Positions 1 through 5,587 of a DNA stretch of 5,616 nt are shown piece after piece; position 1 is the first letter of the stretch, and each line of letters starts with the position of its first letter. The stretch is from Bacteroidetes bacterium UBA2364 (GTDB lineage: Bacteria; Bacteroidota; Rhodothermia; Rhodothermales; UBA2364): positions 1-5,616 of the forward strand of contig DDTM01000116.1 in assembly GCA_002344075.1 (NCBI GenBank), read 5' to 3'. The notes beneath the pieces were generated by a model. The model made no database searches and was not told the origin of the DNA. It saw only the letters and a program-made list of their open reading frames with translations. Made by a program: the position numbers and the translations under genes.

Positions 1-21
1 TGCACCTTCGGGTATTGAAAT
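1..21 (+). repeat. Partial CRISPR repeat cut by the window edge
   Basis: These bases match the last 21 bases of the repeat exactly; only the 5' CTTTTAAT is missing. The copy is cut by the window start and shows no sign of decay. It therefore says nothing about where the array begins. Confidence 0.97.
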
Positions 22-59
22 GCGTGAAGCCGTTACACAGTTGGCGGAACAGCTTGGGA

Positions 60-88
60 CTTTTAATTGCACCTTCGGGTATTGAAAT
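60..88 (+). repeat. CRISPR direct repeat, first complete copy of 86
   Basis: The 29-nt unit is CTTTTAATTGC, then ACCTTCGGGT, then ATTGAAAT. The C is included because it is invariant in every copy; the base before it and the base after the final T both vary. From memory of repeat families, the 5' TTTTAAT..GCACC and 3' ATTGAAA blocks resemble 29-30-nt repeats of type I-B/III arrays. Starts of all 86 copies: 60, 125, 190, 254, 318, 383, 447, 513, 578, 644, 708, 772, 837, 903, 968, 1033, 1097, 1162, 1226, 1291, 1355, 1421, 1485, 1550, 1615, 1680, 1747, 1812, 1878, 1945, 2010, 2074, 2140, 2205, 2272, 2337, 2403, 2468, 2534, 2599, 2665, 2729, 2794, 2858, 2922, 2986, 3050, 3115, 3182, 3247, 3310, 3378, 3443, 3507, 3573, 3638, 3703, 3768, 3832, 3898, 3963, 4028, 4093, 4158, 4224, 4289, 4353, 4418, 4483, 4547, 4612, 4677, 4742, 4806, 4870, 4935, 5000, 5065, 5130, 5195, 5261, 5327, 5390, 5455, 5521, 5588. 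Confidence 0.98.
71..80 (+). other. Repeat hairpin with UUCG loop, predicted Cas6 processing site
   Basis: Shown for the first full repeat; the same element sits 11 bases into every copy. ACC pairs with GGT around a TTCG loop. In RNA this is a UUCG tetraloop closed by a C-G pair, a known unusually stable loop, which may compensate for a stem of only 3 bp. The bases outside it (C opposite A, then G opposite T) do not extend the stem well. Cas6 enzymes commonly cut at the 3' base of the repeat hairpin. A cut after position 80 would leave the 8-nt handle AUUGAAAU on the next crRNA. The hairpin is seen; the cut site is inferred. Confidence 0.75.
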
Positions 89-800
89 TCTAGCCTTCTT
101 GCTTCGTACTCATGGAACGGCATACTTTTAATTGCACCTTCGGGTATTGAAATTTTAGTAAACCGTACTTTTTGAATGTCGGTTGAATACTTTTAATTGC
201 ACCTTCGGGTATTGAAATTTGTGATGAACAAAATAACCACAACGAACATCGCGCTTTTAATTGCACCTTCGGGTATTGAAATCCAAGTTCTAAGATGTTC
301 GTAAATGGTGGGATTTCCTTTTAATTGCACCTTCGGGTATTGAAATTCCCCATAGTTTCCAACATCAACCCATCCCCCGCCTCTTTTAATTGCACCTTCG
401 GGTATTGAAATATTAGCATTACCGTTCAGATTGGCTTACGCGGCGACTTTTAATTGCACCTTCGGGTATTGAAATTTCACAAAACTTTCTTAATCTGCAT
501 AAATATTATACGCTTTTAATTGCACCTTCGGGTATTGAAATATGAACACATAAAGCAATAATGAAAGCCCGTCCGATCTTTTAATTGCACCTTCGGGTAT
601 TGAAATGAAATAATTTCTATCTTCCCCCCGAAACTCATATATACTTTTAATTGCACCTTCGGGTATTGAAATGACTCAATGGCAAGATCAATCGCGCTTA
701 TGTACCCCTTTTAATTGCACCTTCGGGTATTGAAATGCAGGTAGCATATCAATACGAATCTTTGTTATCATCTTTTAATTGCACCTTCGGGTATTGAAAT

Positions 801-836
801 TTACGATCGCCTGTTCGGAGATCGCAAAGCCCTCCT
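801..836 (+). other. Spacer Sp13, related to Sp51
   Basis: Its last 19 bases (818-836) match the first 19 bases of Sp51 (3276-3294) at 16 positions; all three differences are transitions. On the - strand it reads EGFAISEQAIV, against EIAAQEGFTI in Sp51. The shared part differs by one synonymous Phe codon and one Ala/Thr change. This is the pattern expected of two related but not identical target genes. The target itself is unknown. Confidence 0.6.
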
Positions 837-996
837 CTTTTAATTGCACCTTCGGGTATTGAAATGTTTTATGCTATTCCATGAACCGATTTTGTTCTTG
901 AGCTTTTAATTGCACCTTCGGGTATTGAAATAGCACGTAGGATCATTAAGCGCTTCTTGGCGGGTGGCTTTTAATTGCACCTTCGGGTATTGAAAT

Positions 997-1032
997 TGTC
1001 GGATTCAAGACCAATAAGGATCGCCCAACAAG
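997..1032 (+). other. Spacer Sp16, related to Sp83
   Basis: Positions 1001-1018 match 5367-5384 in Sp83 at 16 of 18 bases on the same strand. One frame reads VGFKTNKDRPT here and LHLGFKTKKR in Sp83, sharing GFKT-x-K. The two spacers lie 67 units apart, so they were acquired separately. Confidence 0.5.
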
Positions 1033-2038
1033 CTTTTAATTGCACCTTCGGGTATTGAAATTTATCAACCGCAAATTCGGCCTCAAACATTGGGGACTTT
1101 TAATTGCACCTTCGGGTATTGAAATTTCCCAAGCAAAATCTCCCCAGCGGTCAATTTTCCCCTTTTAATTGCACCTTCGGGTATTGAAATATTTCGATAA
1201 ATAAAAATTAGCCTGTTCAAGTTGTCTTTTAATTGCACCTTCGGGTATTGAAATATTAAAGCAACGTCTCCAAGAAATCCTTGTTATTGACTTTTAATTG
1301 CACCTTCGGGTATTGAAATCCGGTGGTGGTAATGTTATCGCTGATGCAAATGGACTTTTAATTGCACCTTCGGGTATTGAAATACGTGTTGACTTACGCT
1401 GTTGCTAAATTGAGATGCAGCTTTTAATTGCACCTTCGGGTATTGAAATGTAATATTTTACTTCTCATCATCTGTTTTTGGTGACTTTTAATTGCACCTT
1501 CGGGTATTGAAATTGTCCAACTCGCCGGCGGTTCCGGCTAGGTAGTTTTCTTTTAATTGCACCTTCGGGTATTGAAATGGCGGCGACTCTGTATAATTAC
1601 CTGACAAGATGGCACTTTTAATTGCACCTTCGGGTATTGAAATTCATAACTTTTCCACGAGCGTACAGTTAATACCGACCTTTTAATTGCACCTTCGGGT
1701 ATTGAAATATCTTTTCTCGTATCTGGAATCCTCTAGACTGTTCATACTTTTAATTGCACCTTCGGGTATTGAAATTTTGGCCTGTTTCGCGCTGTTTCAA
1801 GGGCGTTTTCGCTTTTAATTGCACCTTCGGGTATTGAAATGCAAATCAACTACCAGCCCCTCTGCCCTGCAAAAATGCTTTTAATTGCACCTTCGGGTAT
1901 TGAAATTTGTCTCGCGCAGTCTCTCGCTGAGCTGTTGGGCGATACTTTTAATTGCACCTTCGGGTATTGAAATGTCAAAAATGGAGAAGAGAAGGTTATG
2001 GCAGACGAACTTTTAATTGCACCTTCGGGTATTGAAAT

Positions 2039-2078
2039 GTAAGCTGAAAATATTTACTGCGGCTCCAGTCCGCCTTTT
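2039..2078 (+). terminator. Spacer Sp32 end plus repeat: weak terminator-like hairpin
   Basis: GCGG at 2059-2062 can pair with CCGC at 2070-2073 around a 7-base loop. The 3' arm abuts the next repeat, whose CTTTT supplies the U-tract. The stem is only 4 bp, so activity is doubtful. It lies one spacer upstream of the strong terminator in Sp33. Confidence 0.25.
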
Positions 2079-2102
2079 AATTGCACCTTCGGGTATTGAA
2101 AT

Positions 2103-2139
2103 TTGTCTCAAGCCCTGCCCGCCAAGGCGGGGCTTTTTA
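2103..2139 (+). terminator. Spacer Sp33 carrying an intrinsic terminator
   Basis: Positions 2110-2119 pair with 2126-2135: ten continuous base pairs with one G-U wobble (2116 with 2129), GC-rich in the middle, around the 6-base loop CGCCAA. The 3' arm runs into TTTTT at 2134-2138. After A and C, the next repeat adds a further TTTT, which extends the U-rich tract. This is a textbook Rho-independent terminator in the direction in which the array should be transcribed. The - strand lacks a matching T-run. The spacer was probably taken from a gene end on a phage or plasmid. Whether it stops array transcription cannot be told from sequence. Confidence 0.85.
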
Positions 2140-2314
2140 CTTTTAATTGCACCTTCGGGTATTGAAATTTGGCGGTATCGAACACGGTTTTGCGCGAGTT
2201 TGCACTTTTAATTGCACCTTCGGGTATTGAAATGTTCTTTGACGGCTTCTTCGAGGCGCTGCTTGGCGGCGCTTTTAATTGCACCTTCGGGTATTGAAAT
2301 TCCTCGTTGGGAAG

Positions 2315-2334
2315 TTGCACTTGGGGCGGTGCAA
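2315..2334 (+). repeat. Inverted repeat in spacer Sp36, complementary to the CRISPR repeat
   Basis: TTGCAC (2315-2320) and GTGCAA (2329-2334) form a perfect 6-bp stem with an 8-base loop. GGTGCAA (2328-2334) is also the exact complement of TTGCACC inside every CRISPR repeat. This spacer could therefore pair with either neighbouring repeat in the precursor RNA. It is probably a coincidence of sequence, but it is visible. Confidence 0.6.
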
Positions 2335-2496
2335 GGCTTTTAATTGCACCTTCGGGTATTGAAATTGCTATCAACATCCAACAAATGGCCGCCATACGCC
2401 TCCTTTTAATTGCACCTTCGGGTATTGAAATGTGGGTAGTCTGCGTGGGCGATGGCGAGGTCGCATCCTTTTAATTGCACCTTCGGGTATTGAAAT

Positions 2497-2529
2497 CCAC
2501 TCGGATAGGGCCTCTATGGCCAATAGTGG
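2497..2529 (+). repeat. Nested inverted repeats in spacer Sp39
   Basis: CCACT (2497-2501) pairs with AGTGG (2525-2529), and inside it GGCC (2509-2512) pairs with GGCC (2518-2521) around TCTAT. An alternative inner pairing joins ATAG (2505-2508) with CTAT (2514-2517). The source may be a structured or regulatory region of the invader. Confidence 0.55.
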
Positions 2530-3165
2530 ACTTCTTTTAATTGCACCTTCGGGTATTGAAATTCCGCCACATACAGAACCTGATAGAACAGTCCCAGACT
2601 TTTAATTGCACCTTCGGGTATTGAAATGTTCTGCTGGCCTTAATTATAAACGGGGCAACTGCTCCTTTTAATTGCACCTTCGGGTATTGAAATACTTCGA
2701 CTTCACGAACTACGGCTGCGGACTGGCACTTTTAATTGCACCTTCGGGTATTGAAATCAGGGGAAGTTCTTTCCTGAACCGGGCTGTTAGTTTCTTTTAA
2801 TTGCACCTTCGGGTATTGAAATGAGCTACAGCGTCAGCTTATTCCGCATGTGACCGACTTTTAATTGCACCTTCGGGTATTGAAATGATTTAGGGTGATG
2901 TCAGTCATGTATGTGTTTGCTCTTTTAATTGCACCTTCGGGTATTGAAATCCCGATAATTTATTATCATTCACTATTGATATCTACTTTTAATTGCACCT
3001 TCGGGTATTGAAATCTTGTGCTTATGCTTGTCATGATGCATGGTTGTTTCTTTTAATTGCACCTTCGGGTATTGAAATGACGTTGATCCGAGCGTAACGG
3101 ATGGATTCGCATTCCTTTTAATTGCACCTTCGGGTATTGAAATTCCGAAAGACGAGCCATGAAAC

Positions 3166-3186
3166 GGGCAACTTCTGCCCCCTTTT
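3166..3186 (+). terminator. Spacer Sp49 hairpin plus repeat T-run: weak terminator-like site
   Basis: GGGCA (3166-3170) pairs with TGCCC (3176-3180) around the 5-base loop ACTTC. Two C bases follow, then TTTTAATT from the next repeat. The repeat thus supplies the U-tract that the spacer lacks. The 5-bp stem and the CC gap make it weaker than those in Sp33 and Sp70. Confidence 0.4.
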
Positions 3187-3210
3187 AATTGCACCTTCGG
3201 GTATTGAAAT

Positions 3211-3246
3211 CCTGCCTGTGCGGATGCGATTGCGGCGCGCAGGGCA
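3211..3246 (+). other. Spacer Sp50, related to Sp55 and possibly Sp51
   Basis: Positions 3222-3245 match 3537-3560 in Sp55 at 19 of 24 bases. On the - strand it reads ALRAAIASAQA, and Sp55 reads AFDPALRASIAA in the matching frame. Two of the five differences are synonymous (Ala GCC/GCG, Ile ATC/ATT). Its CCTGTGCGG (3215-3223) also recurs in the adjacent Sp51 (3292-3300), followed in both by CGATT after a 3-base gap difference. Confidence 0.6.
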
Positions 3247-3275
3247 CTTTTAATTGCACCTTCGGGTATTGAAAT

Positions 3276-3309
3276 GAGATTGTGAAGCCCTCCTGTGCGG
3301 CGATTTCTA
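3276..3309 (+). other. Spacer Sp51 (34 nt), linked to Sp13 and Sp50
   Basis: One of the two shortest spacers here. Its first 19 bases match the end of Sp13, and its middle shares CCTGTGCGG with Sp50. On the - strand it reads EIAAQEGFTI. The string IA-x-x-EGF-x-IS loosely recalls the C-terminal half of Nif11-type leader peptide domains, but 10 residues cannot prove that. Confidence 0.55.
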
Positions 3310-3535
3310 CTTTTAATTGCACCTTCGGGTATTGAAATTGGAATTTCGGGCAGGAAGGTTTTTTCGGTTCTGCGCAGCTTTTAATTGCACCTTCGGGTAT
3401 TGAAATCGAAAAAACCCGACAGAATCTCTACCGCCTCCGACACTTTTAATTGCACCTTCGGGTATTGAAATGGGATTCGGTTGATATTTTTTCTTTGAGA
3501 GAGCTACTTTTAATTGCACCTTCGGGTATTGAAAT

Positions 3536-3572
3536 TGGCTGCAATCGAGGCGCGCAGCGCCGGATCAAATGC
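3536..3572 (+). other. Spacer Sp55, related to Sp50
   Basis: Shares 19 of 24 bases with Sp50. The - strand reads AFDPALRASIAA. The matched segment is offset within the two spacers (5' part here, 3' part in Sp50), so they were cut separately from homologous loci. Confidence 0.6.
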
Positions 3573-4065
3573 CTTTTAATTGCACCTTCGGGTATTGAAA
3601 TTAGGCTGGGGTTGTTGGTGGGGATTGGTGCGGTGCTCTTTTAATTGCACCTTCGGGTATTGAAATTCAATCTTTGGACAAGTATTGTCAATTCCTGAAT
3701 TACTTTTAATTGCACCTTCGGGTATTGAAATCGCATCAGCGCCTGCATCCTTCCTAATTCAGCGTTCCTTTTAATTGCACCTTCGGGTATTGAAATTTTT
3801 TAGAGCTACCACCACCTTGAGTGACGGAACACTTTTAATTGCACCTTCGGGTATTGAAATTACAGTTGACTAAATGCCCCCGACACAGTTGATACAGCTT
3901 TTAATTGCACCTTCGGGTATTGAAATGCGTGTGCGCGACTGATGGCGTCGTCGCGTAGTTGCCTTTTAATTGCACCTTCGGGTATTGAAATCCGAGCAAC
4001 AGGTACCCCAGTCAGTTTCTCTACAACCTTTTAATTGCACCTTCGGGTATTGAAATACGAGGAAG

Positions 4066-4085
4066 TATGTACCCATTGGTACATA
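4066..4085 (+). repeat. Perfect 8-bp inverted repeat in spacer Sp63
   Basis: TATGTACC (4066-4073) and GGTACATA (4078-4085) are exact complements around CATT. The dyad is operator-like and would form a stable hairpin in the crRNA. No T-run follows, so it is not a terminator. It may come from a repressor-binding site in an invader; that is inference. Confidence 0.75.
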
Positions 4086-4268
4086 GGTGTAGCTTTTAAT
4101 TGCACCTTCGGGTATTGAAATCTGATTGCCAGCGAGGAAATGAAAATCAGTCGCGCACTTTTAATTGCACCTTCGGGTATTGAAATAAAAAATGAACAGC
4201 GATGTGCAACGACTATACAACCACTTTTAATTGCACCTTCGGGTATTGAAATGGCAGTCGCTATTTTT

Positions 4269-4280
4269 CGGCACGTGCCG
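4269..4280 (+). repeat. Perfect 12-bp palindrome in spacer Sp66
   Basis: CGGCACGTGCCG is its own reverse complement. It could come from an operator, or be ordinary coding sequence: the - strand frame NQGGTCRKIATA stays open through it. Confidence 0.75.
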
Positions 4281-4511
4281 CCCTGGTTCTTTTAATTGCA
4301 CCTTCGGGTATTGAAATGGCGGTGCGGGAAATTTACGCTCAACCATTTGCCACTTTTAATTGCACCTTCGGGTATTGAAATTTTAAAGCGATTGGTCTCG
4401 CGGCCGAGAGACACCACCTTTTAATTGCACCTTCGGGTATTGAAATCTAAAACCCAAACCCTATGCTATCCAAACACACAACCTTTTAATTGCACCTTCG
4501 GGTATTGAAAT

Positions 4512-4546
4512 CTTAAAAAGCTAACCGGTTGGCTTTTTTGCGCCTT
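4512..4546 (+). terminator. Spacer Sp70 carrying a bidirectional intrinsic terminator
   Basis: Positions 4515-4524 pair with 4529-4538: five A-T pairs, two G-C pairs, one U-G wobble and two A-U pairs, around the loop CCGG. A run of six T (4534-4539) ends the + strand arm. AAAAA at 4515-4519 gives the - strand its own T-run, so it could act in both directions. This looks like a terminator between convergent genes captured from an invader. It is AT-rich at the base and weaker in GC than the one in Sp33. Confidence 0.8.
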
Positions 4547-5303
4547 CTTTTAATTGCACCTTCGGGTATTGAAATTTGGATAATATGGTGGTGTGTGCGT
4601 GGGGATGATTTCTTTTAATTGCACCTTCGGGTATTGAAATATGCAACCAAAGAGCCACCAACGGTTCCCAATATCTCTTTTAATTGCACCTTCGGGTATT
4701 GAAATGAAATTCTAATATCTCAAGCCTGACTGTTTTTAAGACTTTTAATTGCACCTTCGGGTATTGAAATCGTATCCCGACCTTCTCGATTGCGCAGGGT
4801 GACGACTTTTAATTGCACCTTCGGGTATTGAAATGATTCAGAGCAGTTTGCGTCAACTCGGAAAATACGCTTTTAATTGCACCTTCGGGTATTGAAATCT
4901 GTTTCAGTTTGCTCATCGTAGTTATTTTTGGTTGCTTTTAATTGCACCTTCGGGTATTGAAATATCTCGCTGGTGATGCGATTTTGCACGTCCCGCCTGC
5001 TTTTAATTGCACCTTCGGGTATTGAAATCTCTAAAAATGTTTCAATTTCGTGGCCGTAGTTCTCCTTTTAATTGCACCTTCGGGTATTGAAATTTAGTAC
5101 CCATTCTAATTTCTGCGCCCCAATTCGCTCTTTTAATTGCACCTTCGGGTATTGAAATCTGGCCCATCTACCCGCATTCACAATTGTCGCCCCGCTTTTA
5201 ATTGCACCTTCGGGTATTGAAATGAAACGCTAAAGCCCGCATTCAAGAGCGCCAAGCGGCCTTTTAATTGCACCTTCGGGTATTGAAATTTATTTTTTAG
5301 ATC

Positions 5304-5311
5304 ATTTCAAT
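5304..5311 (+). other. Sequence in spacer Sp82 antisense to the crRNA handle
   Basis: ATTTCAAT is the exact reverse complement of the handle ATTGAAAT. In the mature crRNA, the handle (5282-5289) could fold onto it as an 8-bp AT-rich stem with a 14-base loop. Sp78 has a 7-base version, TTTCAAT, at 5040-5046. Confidence 0.7.
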
Positions 5312-5355
5312 GTTGGTTTGGCGCGTCTTTTAATTGCACCTTCGGGTATTGAAAT

Positions 5356-5389
5356 AGCTCCACCTTGGGTTCAAGACCAAAAAGCGCTC
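5356..5389 (+). other. Spacer Sp83 (34 nt), related to Sp16
   Basis: Positions 5367-5384 match 1001-1018 in Sp16 at 16 of 18 bases. The only differences are A/G at the third position of a Gly codon and T/A in the Asn/Lys codon of the frame GFKT-x-K. The target is unknown. Confidence 0.5.
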
Positions 5390-5587
5390 CTTTTAATTGC
5401 ACCTTCGGGTATTGAAATACGTTTTTGCACCCTGCAACTGCCGCTGCCTATCCGCTTTTAATTGCACCTTCGGGTATTGAAATTTGTTCATCGGTTTTGC
5501 GTTGCGGAGTGCGCGTGCCGCTTTTAATTGCACCTTCGGGTATTGAAATCTAAATTGGCTAGAACGTCTTCTGGCATCGTTCCCTGA

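Larger units (their letters stand above)
22..2073 (+). other. Spacers Sp1-Sp32 (leader-proximal part of the window)
   Basis: Thirty-two spacers of 35-38 nt, interleaved with perfect repeats; on the inferred polarity these are the younger ones here. Several read as plausible protein in one frame: Sp1 (22-59) REAVTQLAEQLG, Sp17 (1062-1096) INRKFGLKHWG, Sp21 (1320-1354) GGGNVIADANG and Sp25 (1579-1614) AATLYNYLTRW on +. On the - strand, Sp6 (347-382) gives GGGWVDVGNYG and Sp18 (1126-1161) gives GKIDRWGDFAWE. Sp26 (1644-1679) reads on - as VGINCTLVEKL followed by a stop, as if from the end of a gene. Stop-free runs of 12 codons are common by chance, so these are leads for target searches and not gene calls. 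Confidence 0.6.
2103..3309 (+). other. Spacers Sp33-Sp51
   Basis: Nineteen spacers of 34-38 nt between perfect repeats. Apart from the structured and related ones listed separately, these read as protein-like in one frame: Sp35 (2234-2271, -) AAKQRLEEAVKE, which looks coiled-coil-like; Sp37 (2366-2402, +) AINIQQMAAIRL; Sp38 (2432-2467, -) CDLAIAHADYP; Sp42 (2694-2728, +) FDFTNYGCGLA; Sp44 (2823-2857, +) ELQRQLIPHVT; Sp48 (3079-3114, +) DVDPSVTDGFAF. Sp46 (2951-2985) is AT-rich and holds the inverted repeat GATAAT-TT-ATTATC at 2954-2967, so it may come from an intergenic site. Confidence 0.6.
3339..4482 (+). other. Spacers Sp52-Sp69
   Basis: Eighteen spacers of 35-39 nt; Sp52 (3339-3377) is the longest in the window. 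Protein-like readings: Sp52 (+) WNFGQEGFFGSAQ, Sp53 (3407-3442, +) EKTRQNLYRLR, Sp58 (3732-3767, -) NAELGRMQALM, Sp62 (3992-4027, -) VVEKLTGVPVAR, Sp64 (4122-4157, +) LIASEEMKISRA, Sp67 (4318-4352, -) WQMVERKFPAP. Sp60 (3861-3897) carries the direct repeat ACAGTTGA twice, at 3862-3869 and 3885-3892. Sp68 (4382-4417) has TCTCG-CGGC-CGAGA at 4396-4409. No target protein is identifiable by eye. Confidence 0.6.
4547..5587 (+). other. Spacers Sp71-Sp86 (leader-distal part of the window)
   Basis: Sixteen spacers of 34-38 nt. Protein-like readings: Sp75 (4835-4869, +) DSEQFASTRKI, Sp78 (5029-5064, -) ENYGHEIETFLE, Sp79 (5094-5129, -) ANWGAEIRMGT, Sp84 (5419-5454, +) TFLHPATAAAYP, Sp86 (5550-5587, -) QGTMPEDVLANL. 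Repeats stay perfect to the last base of the window. The degenerate repeat usually seen at an array's distal end is therefore not reached. Confidence 0.6.

Noticed and set aside
1974..2009. Ribosome binding site and start codon in Sp31 (GAGAAGG then ATGGCAGACGAA)
   Set aside because: The purine run is only 2 bases from ATG, and the same frame stays open through it (VKNGEEKVMADE), so it may just be internal coding sequence.
2257..2278. Terminator at the Sp35-repeat junction (GGCGC with GCGC plus repeat T-run)
   Set aside because: The 3' arm uses up the repeat's C and T bases, leaves almost no U-tract, and needs a 9-base loop.
3357..3416. Adjacent spacers Sp52 and Sp53 share a 10-base inverted match (GGTTTTTTCG and CGAAAAAACC)
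   Set aside because: The match is dominated by a run of six T/A, with no similarity beyond it. Likely chance.
2017..3644. Open frames of about 64-95 codons on both strands
   Set aside because: They run across several repeats and repeat peptides such as LLIAPSGIEI, ISIPEGAIK and FQYPKVQLK, which are translations of the CRISPR repeat. Starts and stops fall at random in spacers. These are not genes.
3667..3731. Minus-strand promoter in Sp56-Sp57 region with TTGACA as a -35 box
   Set aside because: At 16-18 base spacing the -10 region gives at best about 3 of 6 matches to TATAAT, and it falls in repeat sequence. Not supportable.
5425..5437. Repeat-derived fragment in Sp84 (TTGCACC, shared with the repeat)
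   Set aside because: Only 7 bases match, with no flanking similarity, so spacer origin from a repeat is not supported.
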